Shown: one piece after another, positions 8,413 through 15,859 of the stretch
How positions within the stretch are numbered: position 1 is the first letter of the stretch
How the letters are laid out: the number at the start of each line of letters is the position of its first letter
Assembly: GCA_017476885.1 (NCBI GenBank)
Contig: JAFUYX010000087.1
Span: forward strand, 1-41,594
Direction: 5' to 3'
DNA: 41,594 bases
DNA from: Bacilli bacterium
GTDB lineage: Bacteria; Bacillota_I; Bacilli_A; RF39; UBA660
The notes under the pieces: model-generated
Told to the model about the DNA's origin: nothing
The model's input: the letters and a program-made list of their open reading frames with translations, nothing else
Database searches by the model: none
Translations under genes and position numbers: made by a program

Positions 8413-8496
8413 ATGAACAAGAAGGATTTTTTAATTCTATCTCTAGTAATTATTATCTTCCTTTTACTATTACTGCTATTTATAGTTTTAATATAA
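8413..8496 (+). CDS. 27-residue hydrophobic peptide, candidate type I toxin
   Basis: ATG at 8413 opens a 27-codon frame: MNKKDF followed by an unbroken run of Ile, Leu, Val and Phe to the stop. A strong GGGAGGCGAG site lies four bases upstream, and a sigma-70-like promoter and a 3' hairpin frame the gene. A basic head plus one membrane helix and a very small size are typical of type I toxins and of small membrane regulators. An antisense RNA could arise from the hairpin-rich region downstream (8497-8640), but I found only a weak minus-strand promoter there. The coding call is supported by the ribosome site; the toxin role is inference. Confidence 0.45.
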   Translation: MNKKDFLILSLVIIIFLLLLLLFIVLI

Positions 8497-8508
8497 AAGA
8501 AATCCACC

Positions 8509-8536
8509 TAACTAAGCATTAGTTTAGGTGGAAACA
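8509..8536 (+). terminator. Stable hairpin after the small peptide gene
   Basis: CCACCTAACTAA pairs with TTAGTTTAGGTGG (one bulged base) around a GCA loop, 12 bases after the peptide's stop codon. It lacks a long T tract, so it may be a processing barrier or an antisense pairing element as much as a terminator. Confidence 0.45.
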
Positions 8537-8625
8537 TAAAATTTTTATGGCAACACTCAACATGTGACTATTAAGTGTTCCTTTAATATTGTATGAAGTT
8601 TCCTTCATCTATATACAGAATAACA

Positions 8626-8655
8626 TAAAAACGACTTTTTCGCAAGTCGTTTTAC
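8626..8655 (-). terminator. Rho-independent terminator of the tRNA gene
   Basis: On the minus strand AAAACGACTT, a short loop, AAGTCGTTTT, then more T. It lies about 35 bases after the tRNA CCA end, with another 8-bp hairpin (AACTCGAA/TTCGAGTT) between them. It is nearly symmetrical and could also stop rightward transcripts. Confidence 0.7.
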
Positions 8656-8689
8656 TTTTAACTCGAAAAGTTCGAGTTTCCTATCAATC

Positions 8690-8763
8690 TGGTGCCGCAT
8701 AACAGAATTGAACTGATCTCTCATGCTTACCATGCATGCGTACTACCACTGTACTAAAGCGGC
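8690..8763 (-). tRNA. tRNA-Thr (anticodon GGT), with encoded CCA
   Basis: A 74-nt cloverleaf folds by eye: acceptor GCCGCTT/ATGCGGC, T8 A9, D stem GTAC/GTAC with G18 G19, anticodon stem CATGC/GCATG with loop ATGGTAA (T33, anticodon GGT, A37), a 4-nt variable loop, T loop TTCAATT, discriminator A and CCA. It would read ACC and ACT. Two T-T mismatches stand out, one in the acceptor (6-67) and one in the T stem (50-64), so it may be a weakened gene. A terminator follows at 8626-8655. Confidence 0.72.
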
Positions 8764-8802
8764 CTACAAAAATACTATCATATTCTTAAGGAAAAGAAAA
8801 GC

Positions 8803-8827
8803 AAAAACTGCCTACTTGACAGTTTTT
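8803..8827. terminator. Terminator-like hairpin between tRNA and DUF4282-like gene
   Basis: AAAAACTG (8803-8810), a 9-nt loop, CAGTTTTT (8820-8827). Because both arms end in A or T runs it could act in either direction; no gene clearly reads into it, so it may insulate the divergent tRNA and the gene at 8898. Confidence 0.4.
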
Positions 8828-8839
8828 ATGTATTTTTTA

Positions 8840-8868
8840 TTGTGTAAAGACATAAAATTTGCTATGAT
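8840..8868 (+). promoter_or_regulatory. Promoter of the DUF4282-like gene
   Basis: TTGTGT (8840-8845), a 17-bp spacer, TATGAT (8863-8868), followed by AAAGGAGGAG at 8878-8887 and the start at 8898. Confidence 0.55.
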
Positions 8869-8897
8869 AAAGCCAAGAAAGGAGGAGTTTCGAGTTT

Positions 8898-9326
8898 ATG
8901 TATCCAACAACAACTAGTTATTATCGTGGAGCTGAAATTGGAGTATGGGGTATTGTGAGTATCATTCTTGCTATTTGTGGAGGAATTGTTCTATACTTTA
9001 CATTCTTAAGTCCAAAAAATGCGGATAAATATACAGGTTTTACAAAAAAATTATATGATTTTTTATCATTTAGAATTATGTCATTAGAAATGATTCTAAA
9101 AATTGCATATTTAATTGCTGCATTATTTATCACATTGAGTTCATTCTCTGTAATTTCAACGAGTTTCATAGCATTCATTCTATATTTATTCATTGGAAAT
9201 ATTTTAATCCGTCTAATGTTTGAAGGTTCTATCTTAATTCTAATGATCTATCGTCGTTTAGGAGATATTCATGATGCTTTAAAAACTCCAACAAAGAAAG
9301 CAGAACAAGCAAAAGAAGAAAAATAA
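8898..9326 (+). CDS. DUF4282-like small membrane protein
   Basis: A 142-residue protein with three hydrophobic segments: residues about 15-37 (VWGIVSIILAICGGIVLYF), 66-82 and 84-110, ending in a charged cytoplasmic tail rich in Lys and Glu. The pattern FRIMSLEMILKIAYLIAAL, then LIRLMFEGSILILMIYRRL, resembles DUF4282 proteins, whose role is unknown. GGAGG precedes the start by 12 bases and a promoter lies upstream. It is the only full-length gene of ordinary size on the plus strand in the left half and ends at a shared terminator with feoB. Confidence 0.7.
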   Translation: MYPTTTSYYRGAEIGVWGIVSIILAICGGIVLYFTFLSPKNADKYTGFTKKLYDFLSFRIMSLEMILKIAYLIAALFITLSSFSVISTSFIAFILYLFIGNILIRLMFEGSILILMIYRRLGDIHDALKTPTKKAEQAKEEK

Positions 9327-9351
9327 GTTCAGAAAATGAACTTATTTTTTT
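9321..9351. terminator. Bidirectional terminator between convergent genes
   Basis: AAATAAGTTCA (9321-9331), loop GAAAA, TGAACTTATTT (9337-9347), then more T. The 11-bp stem overlaps the stop codon of the rightward gene and abuts the feoB stop, serving both. Confidence 0.85.
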
Positions 9352-11254
9352 ATATAAAAAAATGGAGAATAAAGCACAGTACTAATCCCACCATCGTGGG
9401 CAAAATAAACGATAAGAAAGTATAGAACAAACTATTGGTTTCTTTTTTTATAGTAAGCATAGTCGTAGCACAAGGAAAATGACAAATACTCAAGATTAAG
9501 AATAAAATTGCCGTAGAAATAGTCCAATGATTTGCAACAAGTAAAGTTTTAAGAGCACTCAAACTACCTACTTCTTCTAATACATTTCCACCACTATAAG
9601 CTAAAAACAAAATCGGTAAAACAATTTCATTGGCAGGAAACCCAAATAGAAAAGAAAGAAGAATAGCTCCATCCACTCCCAATAAGACTCCTAATGGATT
9701 TAATAAATTTTGGAAACTTTGAAACAAAGAAATTTCCCCTACCTGAAAATGAGTAAAGAAAAATAAAATGTATCCTGCTGGAAAAGCAACCACAATTGCT
9801 CTTCCTAATATATGAAGAACTTTTTCTTTCCATGAAAGAAGAATCGTTTTTAGAATCTTAGGTTTTCTAAAAGAAGGGAGTTCTAACACAAACATAGCCT
9901 TTTCTTTTTTAAAGAATATAATATTCAAAATATTTGTCACAGCAAGAGTAATCACCACTCCAAAAATTAAAATCAATGTTAAGATACCTGCACTAGAAAT
10001 AGGATTCTTACTCCCAAAAAACAAAGTAATCATCGCTAGTATCATTGGAAATCTTCCATTACAAGGCATAAACACATTGGTTAAAATACTTAAAAGTTTC
10101 ATTTTTTTGTTTTCCATAATTCTTGCTCCCACTACTCCTACCGCATTACACCCAAGTCCCATACACATAGTAAGACACTGTTTTCCACAACTACCACATT
10201 TCGAAAAAGGCTGATCTAGTTGAAAAGCAATGCGAGGTAAAAAACCAAACTCTTCTAAAATGGAAAATAAAGGAAAAAAAATCATCATAGGAGGTAACAT
10301 CACAGAGACTACCCAATATAAAGTTCGATATCCTCCATAAAGAAAAGGTTCTAACAGGCCAGAGGGCAAAAACGAGAAAAAAGAAGAAATAGGTTCCTCT
10401 AAAGAAGAAAAAATAGAAAACAAAAAATCAGATGGATAATTAGAAAGAGAAATCGTTAAAAATAACAGAACAAACAAAAAGAAAAACATTGTAAGAAAAG
10501 AACATAAACGATTATGAAAGAATCCATTCAATACTTGATCTAGTCTTTTTTCTTTTTCTTGACTCCGATCAATAACTCTGTGAGCAATTTCTAAGGAGAG
10601 TAAATGATAATCATTTAAAAAATCCATTTTAGAAGGAACAAAATCAAAATGTGAATCAAATCTTTTTTCCAATAATTCTAAAATCGCCTGCATGGGTACC
10701 ATTTCTTTTTTTCTGTCCAAGTAAGATTGAATTTTTAAATGATGCTGAACTTCATACTTGGAAGAAGAACTACTGGCTAAAACCTTTTTTAACTCTTCAA
10801 TTCCTTCGCCCTCTTTCGTACTTAGAAAAACGATGGGAATATCAAATATTTTTTTCAAAGCATCTTGATCAATAGAAATATGTCTTAATCTTGCTTCATC
10901 CATCAAATTAAGAGCAAGAACAACATTCTTAGTCACATCAAATACTTCAAGTAATAGTGCTAAACTTCTTTCTAAATTGGTTGCATCTGCTACCACAAGA
11001 GCAACATCATACTCATGATTCAGCAAATAATCACTCGTTACTTTCTCTTCTTCACTTTCAGGTATTAAAGAATATGTACCAGGTAAATCAGTGATTTCAT
11101 ATTCTACCTGTTCTAAAACATAAGAACTCTTCGCATCTTCCACAGTTTTTCCTGTCCAATTGCCTGTATGTTCATAAGAACCCGTTAAAATATTAAATAG
11201 ACTACTTTTTCCCACATTTGGATTTCCAACCAAACACACTTTAGTCACTTTCAT
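9350..11254 (-). CDS. feoB: Ferrous iron transport GTPase FeoB
   Basis: A 634-residue inner-membrane Fe(II) transporter. The N-terminal G domain has G1 GNPNVGKSS (residues about 10-18), switch I TGNWTGKTVE, G3 DLPGTYSL and G4 NLMD; a helical domain follows, then a membrane core of about eight to ten helices with the Gate motifs (FLPRIAF, then a Cys-rich CGSCGKQC segment and MPCNGRFPMI). Slightly shorter than the usual 650-770 because the C-terminal extension is small. The feoA stop and feoB start overlap (ATGA). Expected to import ferrous iron under low oxygen, which suits a gut anaerobe. Confidence 0.95.
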   Translation of the reverse strand: MKVTKVCLVGNPNVGKSSLFNILTGSYEHTGNWTGKTVEDAKSSYVLEQVEYEITDLPGTYSLIPESEEEKVTSDYLLNHEYDVALVVADATNLERSLALLLEVFDVTKNVVLALNLMDEARLRHISIDQDALKKIFDIPIVFLSTKEGEGIEELKKVLASSSSSKYEVQHHLKIQSYLDRKKEMVPMQAILELLEKRFDSHFDFVPSKMDFLNDYHLLSLEIAHRVIDRSQEKEKRLDQVLNGFFHNRLCSFLTMFFFLFVLLFLTISLSNYPSDFLFSIFSSLEEPISSFFSFLPSGLLEPFLYGGYRTLYWVVSVMLPPMMIFFPLFSILEEFGFLPRIAFQLDQPFSKCGSCGKQCLTMCMGLGCNAVGVVGARIMENKKMKLLSILTNVFMPCNGRFPMILAMITLFFGSKNPISSAGILTLILIFGVVITLAVTNILNIIFFKKEKAMFVLELPSFRKPKILKTILLSWKEKVLHILGRAIVVAFPAGYILFFFTHFQVGEISLFQSFQNLLNPLGVLLGVDGAILLSFLFGFPANEIVLPILFLAYSGGNVLEEVGSLSALKTLLVANHWTISTAILFLILSICHFPCATTMLTIKKETNSLFYTFLSFILPTMVGLVLCFILHFFI

Positions 11255-11478
11255 AGTTTTACCTCAATGTGTTTAGCATCTTCGTTTCTTAAAGCAAACA
11301 CAGTTCCATAAATCTGATAAGCAACTGGATTTCCCATCATACTAGAATATTTCTTTTGAATGTAAGCATTCTTCACCAATCCTAAATGAGAAACCTTAGC
11401 TTGTTTTTTTTCATCTAATAAAATAGCCTCAACTTTCGCTGATTGTCCTTCTTTTAATGAGTCTAAGGATATCCTCAT
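11251..11478 (-). CDS. feoA: Ferrous iron transport accessory protein FeoA
   Basis: A 75-residue SH3-like FeoA-domain protein: MRISLDSLKEGQSAKVEAIL, then SHLGLVKNAYIQKKYSSM, and a C-terminal FALRNEDAKHIEV that fits the family's ALR..EA..I.V end. It is thought to bind and modulate FeoB. The frame can be extended four codons to a GTG, but GAGAGGTGAG seven bases from the ATG at 11478 decides the start. The 54-bp gap to dnaI contains a perfect 17-bp palindrome that could be an iron-regulator site. Confidence 0.88.
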   Translation of the reverse strand: MRISLDSLKEGQSAKVEAILLDEKKQAKVSHLGLVKNAYIQKKYSSMMGNPVAYQIYGTVFALRNEDAKHIEVKL

Positions 11479-11493
11479 AAAAAAACTCACCTC

Positions 11494-11510
11494 TCATAGA
11501 TAATCTATGA
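11494..11510. promoter_or_regulatory. 17-bp perfect palindrome upstream of feoAB, candidate operator
   Basis: TCATAGA-TAA-TCTATGA at 11494-11510, directly before the feoA ribosome site. Symmetry and position suggest an operator for a metal regulator of the Fur or DtxR type, but the sequence does not match a Fur box well. It could also act as an RNA hairpin covering the ribosome site. Confidence 0.35.
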
Positions 11511-11531
11511 AAAATGAGTCCTTCAAGTTCC

Positions 11532-12416
11532 TTATATTCTCCTGTTTTCACTAATCATTTCCATGTCTATACTAAGTTGTTTAATTCTCTCCATAATTCG
11601 ACGAGCCTTCATTTTCTCGTCTCCTTTTTCACTCATCAAAAAGTGTTGCTCTAACTCTTCTAAATTTAAATTAGAAGTAAAAAAAGTCGTTAGATTTTGC
11701 TCCATACGTGATTGTAAAATCGTAGCTAAAACCTCATCCCTTCCCCATTCGCTAACCTTCTCAGCACCAATATCGTCAATACATAAAAGATCCACACTCT
11801 GATAATACTTCATCTTAAAATCATACAGTTCCCAATCGCTTTTTAGTTCTCTTAAAACTTCTGGAAAATACACAATTTCTATCGTTGCATTCTTCTTTTC
11901 TTCTAATTCATGAAAAAGTGCACTCACTAAGAAGGTCTTTCCACAGCCAAAATTTCCATGTAAATACAATCCTTTCATTGTTTTAGAAGCATCATAATCA
12001 TTATAGAAATGAACAATCCAAGAAATCACTTTATTTCTTTTTTTATCGCCCTTATTATCAATATCCTTCATTCTTGCTCTCTCATGAATTTTCTCTTCTG
12101 ATTCTTTCGCTTTTTTTAGTTCGGCACTTTTTTTAGTATACTTACAAGGAAGATATGTAAAATAAATTCTTCCTTCTTCTTTCTTTGGCATAGATACATG
12201 TCCCTTATAAGCATTCTTACATTCAAATAAACCTTTGCATTCCTTACAATGAGAAAGTTCTTCAAGTGTATCTTGTAATTTAGTAGTTCTAGACTTAACC
12301 TCTTCCTCACTCCATTTTAACTTAGCAACAAGACGTTCAAAACGCACGTCCTTTAACGCTTCTTGATAATTTTTATCTAACAATTTTTCCTGTTCTTTCG
12401 TAATTCCAAATTGCAT
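11532..12416 (-). CDS. dnaI: Primosomal helicase loader DnaI
   Basis: A 294-residue AAA+ protein of the DnaC/DnaI family, which loads the replicative helicase. The N-terminal domain carries zinc-binding cysteines (CKECKGLFECK, later CKY), as in Bacillus DnaI. The ATPase has Walker A GNFGCGKTF (about residue 155), Walker B LLCIDDIGAE, sensor-1 TTFFTSNLN and an arginine-finger region ARRIMERIKQL. AGGAGGTG lies just before the start. It follows dnaB by 11 bp, the standard Bacilli pair. Confidence 0.93.
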   Translation of the reverse strand: MQFGITKEQEKLLDKNYQEALKDVRFERLVAKLKWSEEEVKSRTTKLQDTLEELSHCKECKGLFECKNAYKGHVSMPKKEEGRIYFTYLPCKYTKKSAELKKAKESEEKIHERARMKDIDNKGDKKRNKVISWIVHFYNDYDASKTMKGLYLHGNFGCGKTFLVSALFHELEEKKNATIEIVYFPEVLRELKSDWELYDFKMKYYQSVDLLCIDDIGAEKVSEWGRDEVLATILQSRMEQNLTTFFTSNLNLEELEQHFLMSEKGDEKMKARRIMERIKQLSIDMEMISENRRI

Positions 12417-12427
12417 TTTTTCACCTC

Positions 12428-13705
12428 CTAGTTTTTAAATTGAGAAAGAAGATTTTCAAGTTCTTGTTCTTCCTCTTCACTCATTTGTTCCTTTTCTATT
12501 TTTTCTTCAAACCAAATTGGGGTTGATGTACTAACCTTCTTTGTATTTTCCTTCTGTAGTTTACTTGTATATTTTTTATGTTCTTTTTCGGCTACTGCCA
12601 TCGCATCTTTTGCAGTCTCAATCCCAAGTCTTTTCCATTGACCAGCAATCGTTTCGACAAAAGATTGATTCAATTTATTATTATTTTTTCTTAACACATA
12701 ATCAACCAAGACATTAACAACCGCCGGTTTTAATTCAACATCAACAAGCAAATACTCCAGTAGTTTTAAATCTCTACTAGTCGGAGTTCCTCCTTTATAT
12801 TTGGAACGTAAAAAATCATATGGAGTCGTGGTTTCAAACACTTCAATAATTCTTCCCCTTTTACTCATGTCTCCTTCAGGGCTCTTCAAATACTCAGGTT
12901 GAGTCCGATACACTAAAGTTGGTAATTTTCCATGATTATTATATTGATAATACTTCCTCGTTTGAATTCGCAAGTGATCTTTATCAATATAACCTTTTTC
13001 ATTTAAAGAAAGACGAATCATTTCACACATCTTCAACGTATCTAAATTATAAGCAAAAGCCAGATTATTAATCAAGTCTTTCATCCGTTTATTTAAAGCT
13101 TTCTCATGTAAAACCCCCTTTGGTAAACTAGAGATTAACAAATCAAAATCAATTTGATCTTGCATCTCAAGAGGTCTTGTATCCCGACCTACAGCCTCAA
13201 ACATCGCTGCATTATTACTACTTTTATAAACAGAATCAAACTGTGCAGTGATATCTTCATACTCTTTTAAAGAAAACGAAATAGGACTAAACTCTTGCTT
13301 TAATAAATTATACTCCGTAGAACCAATGTTATTGTATAAAACTACATTAAAAATAGGATTAGCAAAAAATTCTTTTGGTGTTAAAGGAGAATAAAGTTCA
13401 TAAACATAACTATTAATTTCTCCTGCTTGATAGTAAGTTCTCAATAGTCCCATTGCCTCTAAAGATTTTCTAGATAGTTTAATATCTTCTAACCCACTTT
13501 TTAAAATCGTCATCAAATGATGATGCGTATAATCCACACTAATCAACGTATACCGATCTAAATCTCTCCATAAAGTAAGATAAAGACTTACGGCATTTTG
13601 CCCTATAATAGGTTCATATAAACTAACTAATAGTTTTCGATCGTATTCGGTTAAGATGGTTTTATTGACAACAACATATTTATCAGCTGGAAGTAATGTA
13701 ATCAT
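12428..13705 (-). CDS. dnaB: Replication initiation and membrane attachment protein DnaB (Bacilli type)
   Basis: A 425-residue protein of the DnaB/DnaD family, not the replicative helicase. An N-terminal winged-helix region (LYEPIIGQNAVSLYLTLW) is followed by DnaD-like helical domains, including LLEYLLVDVELKPAVVNVLVDYV, and a charged tail. It recruits DnaI-helicase to oriC and restart sites. The frame starts six codons earlier, but GAAAGGTGG is inside that extension and points to the ATG at 13705. It has its own promoter and is co-transcribed with dnaI. Confidence 0.9.
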   Translation of the reverse strand: MITLLPADKYVVVNKTILTEYDRKLLVSLYEPIIGQNAVSLYLTLWRDLDRYTLISVDYTHHHLMTILKSGLEDIKLSRKSLEAMGLLRTYYQAGEINSYVYELYSPLTPKEFFANPIFNVVLYNNIGSTEYNLLKQEFSPISFSLKEYEDITAQFDSVYKSSNNAAMFEAVGRDTRPLEMQDQIDFDLLISSLPKGVLHEKALNKRMKDLINNLAFAYNLDTLKMCEMIRLSLNEKGYIDKDHLRIQTRKYYQYNNHGKLPTLVYRTQPEYLKSPEGDMSKRGRIIEVFETTTPYDFLRSKYKGGTPTSRDLKLLEYLLVDVELKPAVVNVLVDYVLRKNNNKLNQSFVETIAGQWKRLGIETAKDAMAVAEKEHKKYTSKLQKENTKKVSTSTPIWFEEKIEKEQMSEEEEQELENLLSQFKN

Positions 13706-13733
13706 AAGAAAACCACCTTTCATTTGTATCTCT

Positions 13734-13762
13734 ATTATATACTAACAAAAAAAAGAACTCAA
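13734..13762 (-). promoter_or_regulatory. Promoter of dnaB-dnaI
   Basis: On the minus strand TTGAGT (13757-13762), 17-bp spacer, TATAAT (13734-13739). The -35 box and spacer lie inside the terminator of the preceding gene, a compact arrangement. Confidence 0.7.
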
Positions 13763-13776
13763 GATAACTCTTGAAA
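13747..13776 (-). terminator. Terminator of the lectin-like surface protein gene
   Basis: On the minus strand TTCAAGA, loop GTTA, TCTTGAG, then TTC and a run of eight T. It begins three bases after the stop codon. Confidence 0.75.
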
Positions 13777-13778
13777 TT

Positions 13779-15437
13779 CTATTCTAAAGAAAATACATAA
13801 GGATTGGTACTACTTCCATTTCCTTCTGAAATTGTGATAGAGGGTATCAGAAACAAGGCCGGCCGGACACCATCGTCAAGGCTAGCACGGCCGTCGTAGA
13901 CATTCCCGTCCGAACCCACTCCGAACACACGGTAAGCATTGGAGGAAAGCACATCCGGCGACAGGGTCCATTGATATGTTGAAGAATATTTAAACAACCA
14001 GTCATTTTTGTAACATTTATAATAATCATGAAGATTGGTATTTGCAAGGCAACTCTCTCTTGCTTCGCCTCCTACAGCGTACCCATAATCACTTGGGTAC
14101 ATAAGTCCTACATATCCTTCCCACGTTGTCGTTCTTTCTACAGTATCATTACAATAATTTCCAGAAGTACAGATTTTTCCTATATTATTACTTCTTTCGT
14201 ATTCATAGAATTTCTTAGCTAGTCCGAGTCCATTTCCTCTTGTGTTAACATCATTACTTCCTTGACTTCCTAAGTTCCATGTATGATTATCTATCATATC
14301 CTTGGCAGCCTCTGTTAATCCAGTAGTACTAAAATCACAGGTAGTATAACCATTTTTACCAAATTTATAGCAATTTCCTGAACTACGATTCCAGTACAAA
14401 CTATTATTGACATAAGTACCTGAAATTGTATTTCCTGAATCATCTTCAGCTAGATTAGTCTCGTACCATGGGTTCAGTAATTTCATTAAGTCAGCTCCAG
14501 TGTACTCTCCTGACTCACCCCATTGATTGATTCCGTATCCGCCATTTACACTTGTTGCACTAGTATCCCATGAATACTCTCCTATGAATTCATTTCTGAT
14601 AAGTTTGATTTGATTATCAAACACTCCAATGATTCTCCAACCAGCTTCTTCTCCATTAAATGTGACATAATTACAAGGATTTTTACCTACATATCTTAGG
14701 TTGCCAAAATCGTCATACGCTAGAGTTTTGGTACATCCAGATTCATCTGTTCCATTGTCAATGACTGCTGTTGATGTTGGGTCTGCATCAGGTACTAAAC
14801 CTAGTATAGTTTCAGCTGCAGTTGGATTCTTTTTCTTAGCTACATTAGATACATACACACTGGCTTCAAATGTTTTGTTCTTATCTGCAATGGTGTCATT
14901 CTCATCCATCCATAAGTATAGAATATAGGTTACACTTTCTCCGTCATTTCCGCCATTTATCGTTGCCCCTTTTAAAAATCCTGTTGCCACAATCAAAGAT
15001 TCATCGATAGATGAGGCATTAGAGAATGCTGATAAATCAGTGTTGACATCTGTAACCGTACCTAGATTAATTCCTGAAGTTGGTTTTGTCTCAGTACTTT
15101 TATAAATTGCATATTTAATCTTATCTTTGGTTAATGTATTACTCTTTAAAGGATTAATGGTAACTGCATACTTACTATCGGTAGTACAAGTATTTCTTAC
15201 GGTAAAAGAATAATACACACCTCCGTTTAAGGCTTTGGTATCACTCATCGGATATGTATTATTTAAACTGATAGGTCCTTGATTCTCTGCAAAATCAATA
15301 GAGTAACATCCTACTTCCGCGATATTCTCTCCACTTTCATATCTTGCTATCCAAAGAGCATAACTTTGTAATGTCATAAAACATATTCCCATAGCGACCA
15401 CGATTAAGGCTAACATAACTTTATATTTCAATTTCAT
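13779..15437 (-). CDS. TasA-like surface protein with C-terminal lectin-fold-like domain, candidate DGR variable protein
   Basis: A 552-residue exported protein. An N-terminal signal anchor (residues 7-28) is followed by a TasA/camelysin-like beta domain (about 30-200, with SFTVRNTC) and a Gly, Asn, Trp and Cys-rich C-terminal domain from about 250 (EEAGWRIIGVFDNQIKLIRNE; WEGYVGLMYPSDYGYA) ending in WTLSP..YRV..G.V..GVRPALFL. That ending resembles formylglycine-enzyme/C-type-lectin folds used as targets of diversity-generating retroelements. Codons for residues about 490-527 are GC-rich and adenine-poor, unlike the rest. It is a single-gene unit with its own terminator and an AGAGGTG site. 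No reverse transcriptase, template repeat or Avd gene is in the window. The domain call is by eye. Confidence 0.7.
   Translation of the reverse strand: MKLKYKVMLALIVVAMGICFMTLQSYALWIARYESGENIAEVGCYSIDFAENQGPISLNNTYPMSDTKALNGGVYYSFTVRNTCTTDSKYAVTINPLKSNTLTKDKIKYAIYKSTETKPTSGINLGTVTDVNTDLSAFSNASSIDESLIVATGFLKGATINGGNDGESVTYILYLWMDENDTIADKNKTFEASVYVSNVAKKKNPTAAETILGLVPDADPTSTAVIDNGTDESGCTKTLAYDDFGNLRYVGKNPCNYVTFNGEEAGWRIIGVFDNQIKLIRNEFIGEYSWDTSATSVNGGYGINQWGESGEYTGADLMKLLNPWYETNLAEDDSGNTISGTYVNNSLYWNRSSGNCYKFGKNGYTTCDFSTTGLTEAAKDMIDNHTWNLGSQGSNDVNTRGNGLGLAKKFYEYERSNNIGKICTSGNYCNDTVERTTTWEGYVGLMYPSDYGYAVGGEARESCLANTNLHDYYKCYKNDWLFKYSSTYQWTLSPDVLSSNAYRVFGVGSDGNVYDGRASLDDGVRPALFLIPSITISEGNGSSTNPYVFSLE
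13857..13970 (-). other. Candidate DGR variable repeat (VR) inside the lectin-like gene
   Basis: By hand count 71 of 114 bases are G or C (about 62%), while the flanks and the genome are near a third. On the coding strand only about 14 of 114 are adenine, a striking depletion in an A-rich genome and what repeated adenine replacement would leave. The 3' edge is a pure GC run GGCCGGCCGG (13857-13866), like the GC element that marks a VR end. It encodes the presumed ligand-binding loop before GVRPALFL. The template repeat would have to lie elsewhere. Confidence 0.55.
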
Positions 15438-15468
15438 GAATAATCACCTCTACTATACAAAGTATATC

Positions 15469-15506
15469 AAAAAAACACTAAAACCTCAAGATAAGTTTTA
15501 GTGTTT
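15469..15506 (-). terminator. Strong terminator after the 108-residue gene
   Basis: On the minus strand AACACTAAAAC, a 9-10 nt loop, GTTTTAGTGTT, then seven T. The stem overlaps the stop codon of the upstream gene and isolates the lectin-like gene. Confidence 0.85.
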
Positions 15507-15824
15507 CGTTAGTTTTCTAATATGTAATTTGGCTTGAACTCGATTAGTCACTAACGCTCTTCTTAAAAGGAGTAATTGTATTCTTTCAAGCAAACGCATT
15601 CTTGCCATAGAATAATCCTTTCCGTTCAATACAGGAAGGTACAATAAATTCTCTTGAATCCACTTTTGAATGTGCTCTAAATGATTAGTAAAGAATGAAT
15701 ACATCAAAGTACCATCTGAAAAAGAAACTCGATTTGTAAAATCCGGAAATGGATTTTGCATATCATTAAGATACTCTAGTAGTTCAACCATCTTTTTAGA
15801 AAATAATATTTCATCATATTTCAT
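15498..15824 (-). CDS. Hypothetical protein downstream of sigE
   Basis: A 108-residue soluble protein, mostly helical, with a basic C-terminal third (RRALVTNRVQAKLHIRKL). AAAGGGGGA before the ATG and a strong terminator at the end show a real gene; a TATAAT at about 15850 on the minus strand, after the sigE terminator, may be its promoter. I do not recognise a family. In Bacillus the gene after sigE is sigG; here this small gene stands in that place and is not a sigma factor. Confidence 0.6.
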   Translation of the reverse strand: MKYDEILFSKKMVELLEYLNDMQNPFPDFTNRVSFSDGTLMYSFFTNHLEHIQKWIQENLLYLPVLNGKDYSMARMRLLERIQLLLLRRALVTNRVQAKLHIRKLTKH

Positions 15825-15859
15825 GAGTCATTCCCCCTTTTTGATACCTACTATTATAC

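Noticed and set aside
8304-8507. 67-codon minus-strand frame opposite the hydrophobic peptide gene
   Set aside because: It overlaps the better supported plus-strand peptide with its ribosome site and promoter, has no ribosome site of its own and reads through hairpin sequence.
8723-8917. 64-codon plus-strand frame over the tRNA
   Set aside because: It lies on the complement of the tRNA and its terminator-like hairpin, with no ribosome site; a by-product of the RNA gene.
13847-14222. Small frames overlapping the lectin-like gene (13847-14047 and 14028-14222)
   Set aside because: They are other-frame shadows of the 552-residue gene; the first reads the GC-rich tract, which makes it stop-poor by composition.
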